A DNA stretch of 33,193 bases. It comes from Lentisphaerota bacterium (GTDB taxonomy: Bacteria > Verrucomicrobiota > Lentisphaeria > Victivallales > UBA1829). The translations under genes were made by a program, and so were the position numbers. The stretch lies in NCBI GenBank assembly GCA_015061845.1, contig SUVT01000021.1:1-33193 (forward strand), read 5' to 3'. The notes beneath the pieces are model-generated. The model saw nothing but the letters and a program-made list of their open reading frames with translations, made no database searches and was not told where the DNA came from. Below, piece after piece: positions 8,722-18,620 of the stretch; positions within the stretch are counted from its first letter, which is position 1, and each line of letters begins with the position of its first letter.

Positions 8722-9384
8722 TCAGTTGTGAAAAATCGTGTAAAGATCGTTTTTCAAAACATGGACAAGATCTGTGATGTTTTTGACCGGATAATCTGTA
8801 ACGATTCCGGCAGAGCCGACATCCTCGATCTGGTGGCAGTCTGAACCGCCGATCGTGTGCAGATGATACTTTTTTGCCCATTGTACAGCAATATCGTTCC
8901 GGCTGTCATGGCGCGGGTGTCCGTTATGAGCTTCGATGCCGAAGAGATATTCCGGTTTGACCACTGTCATGGAGTTGCGGAAAGGATGTGCCTGATAGAG
9001 TAGGATCCCGTTTTCTTTTGCGAACTCTGAGAATTGTGTAATATCCATCTGGAAAACTCCGGGGCATTTTTTTGCATGTTCTTCAGTAAAACCATAAACA
9101 AGATAATCGTTGCTGTTCTGGGGGAATCTGAACTCATAGCCGGGAAGAACAAGAAGTCCGTTTTCCTCCCCCAGTTTCATCGCTTTCTGCTGGGTTCGGA
9201 AATAATATTCCATGAAGTTTTCTATCCCTTTCTTTTTCCAGGCTTCAGCATTCCCTCCATAGAAATGATCTGTAATAACGATTGCATCGTAGTCCGTTTT
9301 TTTGTAAAGGGAAATAACTTCTTCAATGGTAAGATGACCGCATAAAGAGACATTTGCAGTGTGAACGTGAAGATCTATTTTCAT
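8722..9384 (-). CDS. PHP-domain metal-dependent phosphoesterase
   Basis: A 220-residue cytoplasmic protein of the PHP superfamily. The metal-binding motifs are visible in order: DLHVHT (Asp4, His6, His8), ITDHF, PGYEF, QAHPFR, a GIEAHNG strand and GGSDCH. Stand-alone PHP proteins of this size usually hydrolyse phosphoesters (histidinol-phosphate or nucleotide phosphatase types), and the substrate here is not predictable. It lies downstream of the metallophosphoesterase gene on the same strand, with a 68-bp gap that contains its own promoter-like sequence. It converges on the GH1 gene. Confidence 0.88.
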   Translation of the reverse strand: MKIDLHVHTANVSLCGHLTIEEVISLYKKTDYDAIVITDHFYGGNAEAWKKKGIENFMEYYFRTQQKAMKLGEENGLLVLPGYEFRFPQNSNDYLVYGFTEEHAKKCPGVFQMDITQFSEFAKENGILLYQAHPFRNSMTVVKPEYLFGIEAHNGHPRHDSRNDIAVQWAKKYHLHTIGGSDCHQIEDVGSAGIVTDYPVKNITDLVHVLKNDLYTIFHN

Positions 9385-9418
9385 AATGTATCCTGCAGTT
9401 GGTTTGTGATTTTAAGAA

Positions 9419-9446
9419 AATATACATCCCGGGATAAAAATATCAA
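9419..9446 (-). promoter_or_regulatory. Putative promoter of the PHP gene
   Basis: Minus strand TTGATA (9441-9446) and TATATT (9419-9424) with 16-bp spacing, about 35 bp before the start codon. Confidence 0.5.
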
Positions 9447-9452
9447 GAGATA

Positions 9453-10754
9453 TTATTCAGGAACGATAAAATTTACGCTTAATTTTTTTCCGGCTTTTCC
9501 GAATGTTTCAAACGGAGTGATTTCCATGGTTCCTTTTGCTCCGGGAATGAGTTTCAGCTTTTTCGGAAACGGCAGGGCAGGGCGTTTGGATTTGTCAGCG
9601 TAGAAAAACTCCGATGCAAGTTCAAAAATTTGTTCCTGCTGCTGTTTCCTGTTATAGGAAAGTTTCACTTTATAGGAATAAACAAAGTCCGGATGTTTTG
9701 CCGGGTCGAGAACGAGATAATATGCTTTGTTCTTTTTAATGATTTCCGCTTTTGCGTTAGCCGGGAATTCAGGTGCTACGGAATTTTCTGCCCGTTTATC
9801 GGTGTAGATAGCCTTTGACGGATCGTAGGGTAAGTCGATGCGCCATCTGTTAGCCGGATTGATTTCCCTCAAAGTCAGTGCATCGTAACGGTAAATCAGC
9901 ATGTGTTTTTTGAAAACTTCAATGTAACAGAAAGCTCTTCCAGAGACATTATCTGCGGAAATATAATTGTTGCTGTTTTTCCCGGGAGAGGTCATGGAAA
10001 CTTTGTAGAGGCCTCCGGCGTTCAATGCGGTGAATTCTCCCTGCCAGAGCGCCCGTTCATCCTGAAGCGGTAAATGAGTATGTCCGGAAATGGAAAAGAC
10101 CTGCTTGTGTCCGGTCAGCATTTTCCTGATGTGATCATACCGCCAATCCCAGACTTTTGTTTTATCTTCGTGCCATTCGGAGGCTGCCATGGTAGAAGCC
10201 GGTGGACAGTGCGTCATGACAAAGACAGGCTTTCCCGGTGCAGCTTTTTCTGCCTGTCCGATAAGTTCGGAAACTTTTCTGATCTCTTCCGGAGAGTGAT
10301 TGTTTTCTCCTTTTTCATCTGTCGCAGAAACGCCGAGAAAGGTATATCCTTTCACAACATGATGCTGCAGCCACTCTGCTTTCATGCCCATTGGATGGAA
10401 GAAGCGTTTCAGACTGTCCTGCGGTGCAAGCCGTTTGACCCCTTTATATTCCCAGTAATCGTGATTGCCTGTAATCGGAATGTGTACCGGTTTCGGATCG
10501 CATTTTGAAAAATGTTTGTTATAAATATCAATATAAGTCTTGTAACTCTTTGCATCGCCGACATAGCGGGCAAGGTCTCCGGCGAACAGGACGACATCGG
10601 GATTTTTCTTTGCCATGAACGCATAAACGTTTTCCAGAACATTCCATTGTGCGTGAATATCTGTGGTAATGACGATTTTCAAAACCGGTTTTTCTTTTGC
10701 CATGAGAGGAACGGAACAAAAGACGATCAGCAGAAGCGTAAAGATTTTTTTCAT
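9453..10754 (-). CDS. Secreted calcineurin-like metallophosphoesterase
   Basis: A 433-residue protein with a signal peptide (residues 1-19, ending PLMA) and a calcineurin-type phosphoesterase domain (about 25-260). All the metal-ligand motifs are present: TDIH (Asp32, His34), AGDLARY, GNHDYWE, MTHCPP and SGHTHLP. The C-terminal 150 residues are beta-rich and probably a substrate or surface-binding module. It should act in the periplasm or outside the cell on phosphoesters, nucleotides or cyclic phosphates, but specificity is unknown. The ATG has an AAAGGAAA site. It is divergent from pyrE, with promoters for both in the 250-bp gap. Confidence 0.88.
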   Translation of the reverse strand: MKKIFTLLLIVFCSVPLMAKEKPVLKIVITTDIHAQWNVLENVYAFMAKKNPDVVLFAGDLARYVGDAKSYKTYIDIYNKHFSKCDPKPVHIPITGNHDYWEYKGVKRLAPQDSLKRFFHPMGMKAEWLQHHVVKGYTFLGVSATDEKGENNHSPEEIRKVSELIGQAEKAAPGKPVFVMTHCPPASTMAASEWHEDKTKVWDWRYDHIRKMLTGHKQVFSISGHTHLPLQDERALWQGEFTALNAGGLYKVSMTSPGKNSNNYISADNVSGRAFCYIEVFKKHMLIYRYDALTLREINPANRWRIDLPYDPSKAIYTDKRAENSVAPEFPANAKAEIIKKNKAYYLVLDPAKHPDFVYSYKVKLSYNRKQQQEQIFELASEFFYADKSKRPALPFPKKLKLIPGAKGTMEITPFETFGKAGKKLSVNFIVPE

Positions 10755-10787
10755 GATATAATTTCCTTTGAGGTAACAAGACAGGAT

Positions 10788-10815
10788 AATATACCATACC
10801 TAAAGCAAAAAACAA
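10788..10815 (-). promoter_or_regulatory. Putative promoter of the metallophosphoesterase gene
   Basis: Minus strand TTGTTT (10810-10815) and TATATT (10788-10793) separated by 16 bp. Confidence 0.45.
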
Positions 10816-10942
10816 TCTTCAGAAACATAATATGATAAAAAAATCACCTTGATATTTCTTTTACAAAACAGCTTTACAAATCGCGGCATCTGATCAATTT
10901 TTCATAATATTTACAGAAAAAATAAAAAATCAGAAATTTTCC

Positions 10943-10971
10943 TTGCTATTGCCATGAAAGAGTGTTATATT
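10943..10971 (+). promoter_or_regulatory. Putative promoter of pyrE
   Basis: TTGCTA (10943-10948) and TATATT (10966-10971) with 17-bp spacing. Because the promoter overlaps the in-frame extension beginning at 10954, it argues for the downstream pyrE start at 11005. Confidence 0.55.
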
Positions 10972-11004
10972 ACAGGGAAACAAATACAACGAAAGGGAAA
11001 TATT

Positions 11005-11679
11005 ATGGAACAGTACAAAAAAGACTTTATTGAATTCATGATCGATTGTCAGGTTTTGAAATTCGGCGATTTCGTGACCAAGAGCGGAAGAAAAACTCCG
11101 TTTTTTGTGAACACCGGTTTCTATCGCACCGGAGCACAGCTGCGCAGACTCGGGGAATATTATGCTCAGGCAATCAAAGAAACTTTCGGCGTGGAGTTCG
11201 ATGTCCTGTTCGGTCCTGCTTACAAAGGAATTCCCCTTTCTGTAACTGCAAGTATGGCTCTTTCTGAAAAATACGGTGCAGATATCCGCTACTGCTCCAA
11301 CAGAAAAGAAGTGAAAGACCACGGTGATAAAGGTATTCTTCTCGGCGGACCTGTCGGAGATGGTGATAAAGTCGTGATCATCGAAGACGTTACAACAGCC
11401 GGAACATCCATCGGTGAAACTCTCCCGATCCTGCAGGCTCAGGGAAATGTGAATATCCTCGGTCTGGTCGTCAGCGTGGACCGTATGGAACGCGGACAGG
11501 GCGAAAAGAGCGCATTGAACGAAATTTCCGAAAAATACGGACTGAAAACATGTGCGATCGTTACCATGAAAGAAGTTATCGAGCATCTCTATAACCGTCC
11601 CTACAAAGGAAAAGTTATTATTGATGATACTCTCATGGCAGCAATCAATGCCTACTACGAACAGTACGGTGCAAAATAA
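11005..11679 (+). CDS. pyrE: Orotate phosphoribosyltransferase
   Basis: A 224-residue cytoplasmic enzyme that joins orotate to PRPP to give OMP in pyrimidine biosynthesis. The catalytic loop (NRKEVKDHGDKG) and the PRPP-binding motif (VVIIEDVTTAGTS) are both intact, and the length fits the family. An in-frame start at 10954 would add 17 residues, but it lies inside the promoter. The ATG at 11005 follows GAAAGGGAAA and gives the normal N-terminus MEQYKKDFIEF. A terminator follows, then a HAD phosphatase. No attenuator-like structure was seen in the short leader. Confidence 0.95.
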   Translation: MEQYKKDFIEFMIDCQVLKFGDFVTKSGRKTPFFVNTGFYRTGAQLRRLGEYYAQAIKETFGVEFDVLFGPAYKGIPLSVTASMALSEKYGADIRYCSNRKEVKDHGDKGILLGGPVGDGDKVVIIEDVTTAGTSIGETLPILQAQGNVNILGLVVSVDRMERGQGEKSALNEISEKYGLKTCAIVTMKEVIEHLYNRPYKGKVIIDDTLMAAINAYYEQYGAK

Positions 11680-11705
11680 TTTCCAGTTGCATTCAAAGTA
11701 ATACT

Positions 11706-11740
11706 CTGCCGGACGGAATTTTAATTTCTCCGGCAGTTTT
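11706..11740 (+). terminator. Rho-independent terminator after pyrE
   Basis: Stem CTGCCGGA (11706-11713) / TCCGGCAG (11729-11736) followed by TTTT. It sits 20 bp before the next gene, so the HAD gene may be expressed by partial readthrough. Confidence 0.8.
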
Positions 11741-11760
11741 CTATGTAAAAAGGTCTTCAA

Positions 11761-12408
11761 ATGCTGAAACTTATTGCGTTTGATTTTGACGGAACGCTTG
11801 CCGACAGTGTGGAGTTCTGTATATCTTCGTTTGAATACGTTTTTGAAAAATATCTTGGTGAGAAAGCTCCTGATCGTGAGACGATCTATCAGCATTTCGG
11901 GATGAATGAAATCGGTATTATCCGAACCTTTCTGGGAGAAATAAATCCGGCAGCAGAAGAAGATTTTTTCCGGTTTCACCGTGAACTCCATCCGGTAAAA
12001 TGCCCGGAACCCTATCCCGGAATCCTCCCGTTGCTTGCGTTCCTGAAAGAAAAGGGTGTTGAGCTGACTGTTCTTACCGGAAGAGCGGAAAAATCATGCA
12101 AGATTTCTATGGAATTTTTGAATATGGGGCATTATTTTTCCAGATTCCAATACGGTTCTCCGGATAAGAATGACAAATGCGGTCATATTTTGAATCTGCT
12201 GAAAGATACCGGACTTCAAAAAGACGAGATTCTTTATGTCGGAGATGCTCTTTCTGACGTTGCTGCCTGTAAAGCTGCCGGAGTTACCTGTCTTGCCGCT
12301 GCATGGGCTTCTTCCGCAAGAGTTGAAGAGTTGGAAAAGAATAATCCCGGTCTGGTCTTCCGTTCCGTTGCGGCAATGAAAGAATATATTGCTTCTGAAC
12401 TCAGTTGA
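11761..12408 (+). CDS. HAD-superfamily hydrolase (phosphoglycolate phosphatase-like)
   Basis: A 215-residue cytoplasmic protein with the four HAD motifs: FDFDGTLADS at the N-terminus (nucleophile Asp), TVLTGRAEK (motif II), a lysine region around SPDKNDKCG, and YVGDALSDVAACKAAG (motif IV). A helical cap lies between motifs I and II at about residues 15-85, as in the Gph/pyrophosphatase (PpaX) group. The substrate is not predictable, and phosphoglycolate or pyrophosphate would fit this subgroup. The gene follows the pyrE terminator and has its own strong terminator. Confidence 0.85.
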   Translation: MLKLIAFDFDGTLADSVEFCISSFEYVFEKYLGEKAPDRETIYQHFGMNEIGIIRTFLGEINPAAEEDFFRFHRELHPVKCPEPYPGILPLLAFLKEKGVELTVLTGRAEKSCKISMEFLNMGHYFSRFQYGSPDKNDKCGHILNLLKDTGLQKDEILYVGDALSDVAACKAAGVTCLAAAWASSARVEELEKNNPGLVFRSVAAMKEYIASELS

Positions 12409-12427
12409 AAAATTATTTTTCGTGAAT

Positions 12428-12462
12428 AATATGCAGGAAATTTTTCTGCTGCATATTTTTTT
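12428..12462 (+). terminator. Rho-independent terminator after the HAD hydrolase gene
   Basis: Stem AATATGCAG (12428-12436) / CTGCATATT (12449-12457) followed by a run of T to 12462. Confidence 0.85.
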
Positions 12463-12505
12463 ACCGGATAAGCTGGAGTTTTTTGATATTTTTTCCTAAA
12501 AAAAT

Positions 12506-12533
12506 TTGAAGTATTTCTGTATGGGTGTATATT
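12506..12533 (+). promoter_or_regulatory. Putative promoter of the metK operon
   Basis: TTGAAG (12506-12511) and TATATT (12528-12533) with 16-bp spacing. The leader to metK is only about 45 bases, too short for a SAM riboswitch. Confidence 0.55.
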
Positions 12534-12586
12534 ACTATGATGTAATTGTGGAAAAACAAAAAATAACGAATGGAGAATAGTGAAAA

Positions 12587-13780
12587 ATGAGCAAGATCCG
12601 CACTGAACATATCTTCACTTCAGAATCTGTTTCTGAAGGACATCCTGATAAAGTTTCAGACCAGATTTCCGATGCAATTCTGGACGCGTGCCTGGAACAG
12701 GATCCCGAAAGCCGCGTGGCTTGTGAAACTCTTTGTACAACAGATCTGGTTGTTTTATCCGGAGAAATCACAACCAATGCAAAAGTCGATTGGGAAGGTA
12801 TTGCAAGAAACGTGATCCGTGAAATCGGTTATAATTCTGATGATCTTGGCTTCAATGCTGATACCTGCGATGTGAAAGTTTTTATCCACAAGCAGTCCCC
12901 TGATATTTCCCAGGGCGTGACTGTTGGCGAAGGTTTGCACAAGGAACAGGGCGCCGGAGACCAGGGCATGATGTTCGGTTATGCCTGTAATGAAACCGAA
13001 TCTTACATGCCAGCAACAATTCACTATGCTCACCGCATCGTGGAAGAATTGGCAATTCTCCGCAAAACACAGCCTGAAAAGTACCCCTTCCTCCGTCCTG
13101 ACTCCAAGTCTCAGGTTTCCATGCTTTACAAAAATGGAAAACCTGTTTGCGTGAAAGCTGTTGTCGTTTCTCATCAGCACACCCCCGATATGGAACGTGA
13201 ACAGTTGGTATCTCTGGTGAAAGAGGTCGTCAAAAAAGTTATCCCTGCACAGTTCCTGAATTGCGGAATCGAATGGCATATCAACCCCACCGGACGTTTC
13301 GTCCTCGGCGGTCCTGCAGGAGATACAGGTTTGACCGGACGTAAGATCATCGTTGATACTTACGGCGGCGTCGGTTCTCATGGCGGCGGTGCTTTCTCCG
13401 GAAAAGATCCCTCCAAAGTCGACCGCTCCGCAGCTTATATGTGCCGTTACATTGCAAAAAATATCGTTGCTGCCGGTCTTGCGGAAAAGTGCGAAGTTCA
13501 GGTCGCTTATGCCATCGGTGTTGCACAGCCCGTTTCCATTAACGTTGATACCTATGACACCGGAAAACTTCCGGCTGATGCGTATGAAAAGATCGTCCGG
13601 ACAGTCTTTGATCTGACACCTGCCGGAATTCTCGAAGCTCTTCAGCTGAAACACCCCGGTAAAAACAACTGGAGCTACCGGAAGTATTGCACCTATGGCC
13701 ACTTCGGAAGAACCGGTGTGCCCTGGGAAGAACTCGACAAAGTCGATGTCCTCCGGAAAGAGGCTGAACAGTACAAATGA
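12587..13780 (+). CDS. metK: S-adenosylmethionine synthetase
   Basis: A 397-residue cytoplasmic enzyme making S-adenosylmethionine from methionine and ATP. Signature stretches are present: [17 protein letters not shown] near the start, [12 protein letters not shown] in the middle, and [16 protein letters not shown] (P-loop-like). The length is normal. The start ATG follows a GGAGA site. The stop overlaps the adenosine kinase start (ATGA), and ahcY follows, so this is the first gene of a complete methyl-cycle operon. No SAM riboswitch precedes it, which leaves control to the promoter or to an unseen factor. Confidence 0.97.
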   Translation: MSKIRTEHIFTSESVSEGHPDKVSDQISDAILDACLEQDPESRVACETLCTTDLVVLSGEITTNAKVDWEGIARNVIREIGYNSDDLGFNADTCDVKVFIHKQSPDISQGVTVGEGLHKEQGAGDQGMMFGYACNETESYMPATIHYAHRIVEELAILRKTQPEKYPFLRPDSKSQVSMLYKNGKPVCVKAVVVSHQHTPDMEREQLVSLVKEVVKKVIPAQFLNCGIEWHINPTGRFVLGGPAGDTGLTGRKIIVDTYGGVGSHGGGAFSGKDPSKVDRSAAYMCRYIAKNIVAAGLAEKCEVQVAYAIGVAQPVSINVDTYDTGKLPADAYEKIVRTVFDLTPAGILEALQLKHPGKNNWSYRKYCTYGHFGRTGVPWEELDKVDVLRKEAEQYK

Positions 13781-14766
13781 GTCAAGTCCCTACAGTCCTC
13801 GGGTTCGGGACCGCGATCCTTGATTTGCTGGTCCGCACAGATGATGCGTTTGTGACAGAACATTCCGGCGGCGGAAAAGGCGGTATGGTTCTGATCAATG
13901 AGGCGGCATGCAGTAAAATGCTGTCGCTTCTTCCCGAATGTACCGTTGCACCCGGCGGTTCTGCCGGAAACACTCTTGCAGGATTGCTTCGTCTCGGAAT
14001 CGGCGGGCGGATGATGGGGAAAGTCGGCAGAGATGAACAAGGGGATCTTTACCGGGACCGCTTTGCAAAACTTGGCGGCGATGTTTCTGCTTTCAAATTT
14101 TCTGAAACGACCCGCACGGGCTGCTGCATCTGTCTGGTAACTCCCGACTCTGAACGTACGATGAGGACATATCTTGGTGCAGCCTCTGAAATAACAGAAG
14201 CAGACTTCCGTCCGGAAGACCTTGATGGAATCGATTTGATCCATCTGGAAGGATATCAGCTTTACAGTCCCGGAATGTTTGAACGGCTTCTTGCTGAAGC
14301 AAAAAAACGGAATATCCCTGTCAGTTTTGATTTTTCTTCTTATGAGATCGTTAAAACGTTCCGCAGCCGGATCGAAACTCTTCTGAAAGATGTCTCTATC
14401 ATTTTTGCAAACGAAGAAGAGGCTGCTGAATTTGTGGGCAGAGATAAGTTTACTCCTGAATACGCTCTGGATGTCCTTTCCGGCTATTGCAGCACTGCCG
14501 TTGTAAAACTTGGTAAAAAAGGTGCTTTGCTCCGCAGAAACGGAGAAACAGTCTCTGTTGAAGCTGAGTTGGTTAATGCCGTGGATACAACCGGGGCAGG
14601 GGATCTCTGGCAGGCTGGTTTCCTTTATGGACACCTGACCGGAAGATCTTTGGAAGAATGTGGAAAACTTGGTGCCGCACTCGGTGCTGAAGTTGTCAGT
14701 GTCCTCGGCGGGGTGATCCCCGAAGAGGGATGGCAGAGAATTATCAAAAAATTTAATTTGAAATAA
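13777..14766 (+). CDS. PfkB-family sugar/nucleoside kinase, probably adenosine kinase
   Basis: A 329-residue ribokinase-fold (PfkB) kinase. The N-terminal substrate motif [16 protein letters not shown] and the C-terminal catalytic/anion-hole motif [14 protein letters not shown] are both intact. The best assignment is adenosine kinase (adenosine to AMP), because it sits exactly between metK and ahcY, and adenosine is the by-product of AhcY. That assignment rests on context and overall similarity to bacterial adenosine kinases. A different nucleoside or sugar as substrate is possible. It overlaps metK by four bases and ends 12 bases before ahcY, so the three products are likely made in step. 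Confidence 0.82.
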   Translation: MSQVPTVLGFGTAILDLLVRTDDAFVTEHSGGGKGGMVLINEAACSKMLSLLPECTVAPGGSAGNTLAGLLRLGIGGRMMGKVGRDEQGDLYRDRFAKLGGDVSAFKFSETTRTGCCICLVTPDSERTMRTYLGAASEITEADFRPEDLDGIDLIHLEGYQLYSPGMFERLLAEAKKRNIPVSFDFSSYEIVKTFRSRIETLLKDVSIIFANEEEAAEFVGRDKFTPEYALDVLSGYCSTAVVKLGKKGALLRRNGETVSVEAELVNAVDTTGAGDLWQAGFLYGHLTGRSLEECGKLGAALGAEVVSVLGGVIPEEGWQRIIKKFNLK

Positions 14767-14778
14767 AGGAACGTGATC

Positions 14779-16200
14779 ATGGCGAAGAAGAAATTTGAAG
14801 ACTACAAGATCCGTGATATCGGACTTGCAGATTTTGGACGGAAAGAACTGGATATTGCTGAAAAGGAAATGCCCGGTCTCATGGCTGTCCGCGAACAATA
14901 CGGCAAGAAGAAGCCGCTGAAGGGCGTAAAAATCATGGGGTCTCTTCACATGACGATCCAGACTGCTGCCCTGATCGAAACTCTCACAGCCCTCGGCGCA
15001 GATGTTCGCTGGGCTTCCTGTAATATCTTCTCTACTCAGGATCATGCCGCCGCTGCGATTGCAAAAGATGGCGTTCCCGTTTTCGCATGGAAAGGGGAAA
15101 CTCTGGAAGAGTATTGGGATTGCACCTATCGTGCAATGACATGGCCCGATGGTTCCGGTCCGGATCAGATCGTGGATGATGGCGGAGATGCCACTCTGCT
15201 GATCCACTGGGGGGTCCGTGGGGAAGATGATCCCAAATTCCTGAACAGAAAACCCGGATCTGAAGAGGAAAAAGTTATCCTCAACCTCCTGAAAAAAGTC
15301 CGGAAAGAAGATCCCAAACACTGGCATAACGTTGCAAAGAAAATTCGCGGTGTTTCCGAAGAAACCACAACAGGCGTACACCGCCTGATCCAGATGGAGG
15401 AGAAAGGCGAACTCCTTTTTCCGGCTATCAACGTCAATGACTCCGTAACAAAATCCAAATTCGATAACATTTACGGCTGCCGTCACTCTCTGACCGACGG
15501 GATCAAGCGCGCTCTTGATGTGATGCTTGCGGGAAAAGAAGCTGTCGTCTGCGGTTTCGGCGATGTTGGAAAAGGCTGCGCAGAAGCTCTGGCAAATGAA
15601 CATGCCCGCGTGACCGTGACTGAAATCGACCCCATTTGTGCCCTTCAGGCTTGTATGGCTGGCTACAAAGTCGCTCCCGTGGAAGATTGTCTGAAAACAG
15701 CCGACCTTTTTGTGACCTGTACCGGAAATTGCCATATCATTACTGCAGAACACATGGCAAAGATGAAAGATCAGGCAATCGTCTGCAACATCGGTCACTT
15801 TGACAATGAAATCGAAGTCGCAAATCTCAAAGCTGTCAAAGGAATCAAAGTCCTTGAGATCAAAGGAAGCGAATGTCCTGTTCACCGCTATACTTTCCCC
15901 GATGGTCACAGCATTTATCTGCTGGCAGAAGGCCGTCTGGTCAACCTCGGTTGTGCAACCGGTCATCCCAATTTCGTGATGAGCTGTTCTTTCTCCAACC
16001 AGACTCTTGCCCAGATCAAAATCGCAAAAGAAAAACTGAAAACAGCGGTCTATACTCTGCCCAAAGAATTGGATGAAGAAGTTGCACGGCTTCACTTGAG
16101 CAAACTTGGAGCAAAATTGACCGAACTTTCCCAGGAACAGGCTGATTATATCGGCGTTCCCAGAAAAGGACCTTTCAAACCGGATACTTACAGATACTGA
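14779..16200 (+). CDS. ahcY: S-adenosylhomocysteinase
   Basis: A 473-residue cytoplasmic NAD-dependent enzyme that splits S-adenosylhomocysteine into homocysteine and adenosine. The NAD-binding loop [15 protein letters not shown], the [10 protein letters not shown] strand and the C-terminal PDTYRY typical of the family are present, and the length matches the longer insert-containing form. An in-frame GTG at 14773 is only two bases from AAGGA, while the ATG at 14779 is eight bases away and gives [13 protein letters not shown], so I chose the ATG. It is the third gene of the metK operon, and the permease gene follows after 11 bases. Confidence 0.96.
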   Translation: MAKKKFEDYKIRDIGLADFGRKELDIAEKEMPGLMAVREQYGKKKPLKGVKIMGSLHMTIQTAALIETLTALGADVRWASCNIFSTQDHAAAAIAKDGVPVFAWKGETLEEYWDCTYRAMTWPDGSGPDQIVDDGGDATLLIHWGVRGEDDPKFLNRKPGSEEEKVILNLLKKVRKEDPKHWHNVAKKIRGVSEETTTGVHRLIQMEEKGELLFPAINVNDSVTKSKFDNIYGCRHSLTDGIKRALDVMLAGKEAVVCGFGDVGKGCAEALANEHARVTVTEIDPICALQACMAGYKVAPVEDCLKTADLFVTCTGNCHIITAEHMAKMKDQAIVCNIGHFDNEIEVANLKAVKGIKVLEIKGSECPVHRYTFPDGHSIYLLAEGRLVNLGCATGHPNFVMSCSFSNQTLAQIKIAKEKLKTAVYTLPKELDEEVARLHLSKLGAKLTELSQEQADYIGVPRKGPFKPDTYRY

Positions 16201-16211
16201 GGTTCTGAACA

Positions 16212-16976
16212 ATGGAATTTATTTTCGGCGATTTTACAACAGCACAGATCATTATTCTGATCATAGCTGCTATTCTGATCGGGATCAATAAAACCGGGAT
16301 CCCCGGCTTGGGGCTGATCCCGGTTATTATGCTGGTTTTCACATTTGAACCCGGAATTTCCACCGGATTGCAGCTGATGATGCTTTGTATGGCTGACTTG
16401 GCGGCTGTGGCTTATTACCATAAAACCGCAAACTGGAAAATTATCCTCAAGCTCCTGCCTGCAGCTTTATGCGGTATTGCGATCGGCTCCTGCGTGATCC
16501 ATAAACTTCCGCCGACCGCAATGACTCTGTTGATGGGAATTGTGATTCTCATTCTCAGCGGAATCAGTGTTGTTCGGGAAATCTGGTGGAACGATTCAGA
16601 AAAGATCCCCTCTCACTGGAGTTTTGCGGTCTGTACCGGACTCCTTGCCGGGTTCTCAACTCAGATTGCCAACGCAGCCGGACCGATCATGGCTCTTTAT
16701 CTGCTTGCAATGCGTATGCCGAAAATGGAATACATGGGAACAGCAGCGTGGTATTTCATGATTCTGAACTGGATCAAACTTCCGATTTTTGCTTTGGAAG
16801 GACGAATTACAATGGCATCAGTGAAAGCCGACCTTGCAATGATTCCGTTCCTGTTGATTGGGGCTGTCCTCGGTATTGTCATGCTGAATAAGATGCCGAA
16901 AAAACTTTTTAACTGGGTTATTTTGATCCTTTCCGCTGTTGCATCTGTCTATATGATCGTTAAGTCTTTGATGTAA
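16212..16976 (+). CDS. TauE/SafE (TSUP)-family membrane permease
   Basis: A 254-residue inner-membrane protein with about seven to eight hydrophobic helices and the TSUP pattern of two related halves, beginning GINKTGIPGLGLIPV and continuing GFSTQIANAAGPIMALYLL in the second half. The family moves sulfur-containing or small organic anions (sulfite, sulfoacetate, taurine-related compounds). A GAGGT site overlapping the ahcY stop gives good spacing, so this is the fourth gene of the methyl-cycle operon. Export or uptake of a sulfur compound linked to homocysteine or methionine is plausible but unproven. Confidence 0.85.
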   Translation: MEFIFGDFTTAQIIILIIAAILIGINKTGIPGLGLIPVIMLVFTFEPGISTGLQLMMLCMADLAAVAYYHKTANWKIILKLLPAALCGIAIGSCVIHKLPPTAMTLLMGIVILILSGISVVREIWWNDSEKIPSHWSFAVCTGLLAGFSTQIANAAGPIMALYLLAMRMPKMEYMGTAAWYFMILNWIKLPIFALEGRITMASVKADLAMIPFLLIGAVLGIVMLNKMPKKLFNWVILILSAVASVYMIVKSLM

Positions 16977-17033
16977 GACTGTTCCAATTTCTTCAATTCC
17001 GGGGAGTTGAAATCCAATGAGGAGCATGGGCAA

Positions 17034-18536
17034 ATGAGCGAAAATCAATATAAATGGCGCGGTGGCTTCTGTCTGGAAGTCAATGCATTGCCAAGTACAA
17101 TTGTCATTTTCGGGGCTTCCGGTGATTTGACCGGAAGAAAACTTTTGCCTTCCCTCTACCATCTGGCTAAAAGACAGCTCCTGCATGAACGCTCCCGGAT
17201 CATCGGTTGCGCAAGAACCAATATGACCGATACAGAATATCGGGATTATCTGCGGAAAAAATGGTTCTCCGGTCTTCCGGAATCCGAGGCGGGAGAGATC
17301 AATACCTTTTTAGAAAGAGTCTATTACCATGCCGGAGATTATAATGCTCCGGAATTTTATCACTCTTTAGAACTCCGCTTGAAGAGTCTGGAACAAAATC
17401 TGAATCCGGATCATTCCGGCAGAATCTATTATCTGGCAGTTCCTCCGGTACTTTGTACACCTGTGATTCATTTGCTGTCTGTTCATGGGATGCTGCAGGA
17501 ACGAAGCGATGGAACCCCGTGGCGGCGTGTGATTCTGGAAAAACCTTTCGGTCATGATTATGAATCTGCTTTGAAACTGGATCGATCACTTCATAAATAT
17601 TTACAGGAACATCAAATTTATCGCATCGATCATTATCTGGGGAAAGAAACCGTTCAGAATATCATGATATTCCGGTTCGCAAATCTGATCTTTGAACCTG
17701 TCTGGAATTCAAAATATATTGATTCTGTGCAAATTACCGTTGCAGAATCCGTTGGTGTGGAACATCGGGCAGGGTACTTTGATAAATCCGGATTGCTGCG
17801 TGATATGTTCCAGAATCATCTGTTTGAAATGCTGGCGCTCGTTGCAATGGAAAAGCCCGCCGGATCTGATGCTGAATCCATCCGTAACGAAAAATTGAAA
17901 TTGCTGAAATCGATCCGCCCGATCCGGATGGATGATGTTATCCGCGGACAATATGAATATTACCGGAATGAACCCGGTGTTCAGGCTGATTCCAGAACAG
18001 AAACTTATACAGCCATGAAGATTTTTGTGGATAATGAACGCTGGAATGGTGTTCCTTTCTACTTGAGAAGCGGTAAAAAACTGACGAAAAAACAAAGTTC
18101 TATTTCCATTTATTTCAAACAAATCGATCGTTCTGTCTTTTATCCTGTAAGAGAATCAGATCTTGCTCCCAATATTCTGACTTTGAATGTTCAACCGGAA
18201 GAAGGAATTTCGTTGACAATTCAGGCAAAACAGCCCGGTCCGAAACTCTGTATCGGCTCTTTGAACATGGACTTCAAATATGCCTCTATCCTTGCCCCAG
18301 GGGAGACAATTCCTGATTCTTATGAGCGTTTACTGCTGGATTGTATGCTGGGAGATCAGACATTATTTATCCGCAGTGATACGATTTTGGAAGCATGGAA
18401 GTTGTTGTCGCCTGTTTTAACACATTGGAACGACCATCCGGAAACTCCTCTGTACATTTATCCCCAAAACACCTGGGGACCTGTTGAATCAAACCGTTTT
18501 CCTGCAGAAAAGAAAAATGTTTGGCAAAATCAATAA
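17034..18536 (+). CDS. zwf: Glucose-6-phosphate 1-dehydrogenase
   Basis: A 500-residue cytoplasmic enzyme oxidising glucose-6-phosphate to 6-phosphogluconolactone with NAD(P) reduction, the entry to the oxidative pentose phosphate route. The dinucleotide motif IVIFGASGDLTGRKLLPSL is at residues 23-41, the active-site motif RIDHYLGKETVQN starts at residue 197, and LEKPFGHD is between them. A TTG at 17007 is in frame, but GAGGAG lies nine bases before the ATG at 17034, so that ATG is the start. There is a 57-bp gap after the permease gene with no visible promoter or terminator, so it may be read through from the metK operon. No gnd or pgl lies next to it. Confidence 0.95.
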   Translation: MSENQYKWRGGFCLEVNALPSTIVIFGASGDLTGRKLLPSLYHLAKRQLLHERSRIIGCARTNMTDTEYRDYLRKKWFSGLPESEAGEINTFLERVYYHAGDYNAPEFYHSLELRLKSLEQNLNPDHSGRIYYLAVPPVLCTPVIHLLSVHGMLQERSDGTPWRRVILEKPFGHDYESALKLDRSLHKYLQEHQIYRIDHYLGKETVQNIMIFRFANLIFEPVWNSKYIDSVQITVAESVGVEHRAGYFDKSGLLRDMFQNHLFEMLALVAMEKPAGSDAESIRNEKLKLLKSIRPIRMDDVIRGQYEYYRNEPGVQADSRTETYTAMKIFVDNERWNGVPFYLRSGKKLTKKQSSISIYFKQIDRSVFYPVRESDLAPNILTLNVQPEEGISLTIQAKQPGPKLCIGSLNMDFKYASILAPGETIPDSYERLLLDCMLGDQTLFIRSDTILEAWKLLSPVLTHWNDHPETPLYIYPQNTWGPVESNRFPAEKKNVWQNQ

Positions 18537-18620
18537 TCTTTTTATTTGTATTGATATGTGTTGTTTGTTGTCATTTACTATCGTTTAATATCGTTTGGTG
18601 TTGATGTGGGGGTTGAAAAT

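Noticed and set aside
10954-11004. Longer N-terminus for pyrE
   Set aside because: The extra codons overlap the promoter, and the ATG at 11005 has a proper ribosome-binding site and the usual family start.
12463-12586. SAM riboswitch before metK
   Set aside because: The promoter leaves only about 45 bases of leader, and no SAM riboswitch core could be drawn.
13693-16212. Open frame of 839 codons on the minus strand
   Set aside because: It lies antisense to metK, the kinase and ahcY, all of which have intact family motifs. It has no ribosome-binding site or recognisable domain and arises from the codon bias of the plus-strand genes.
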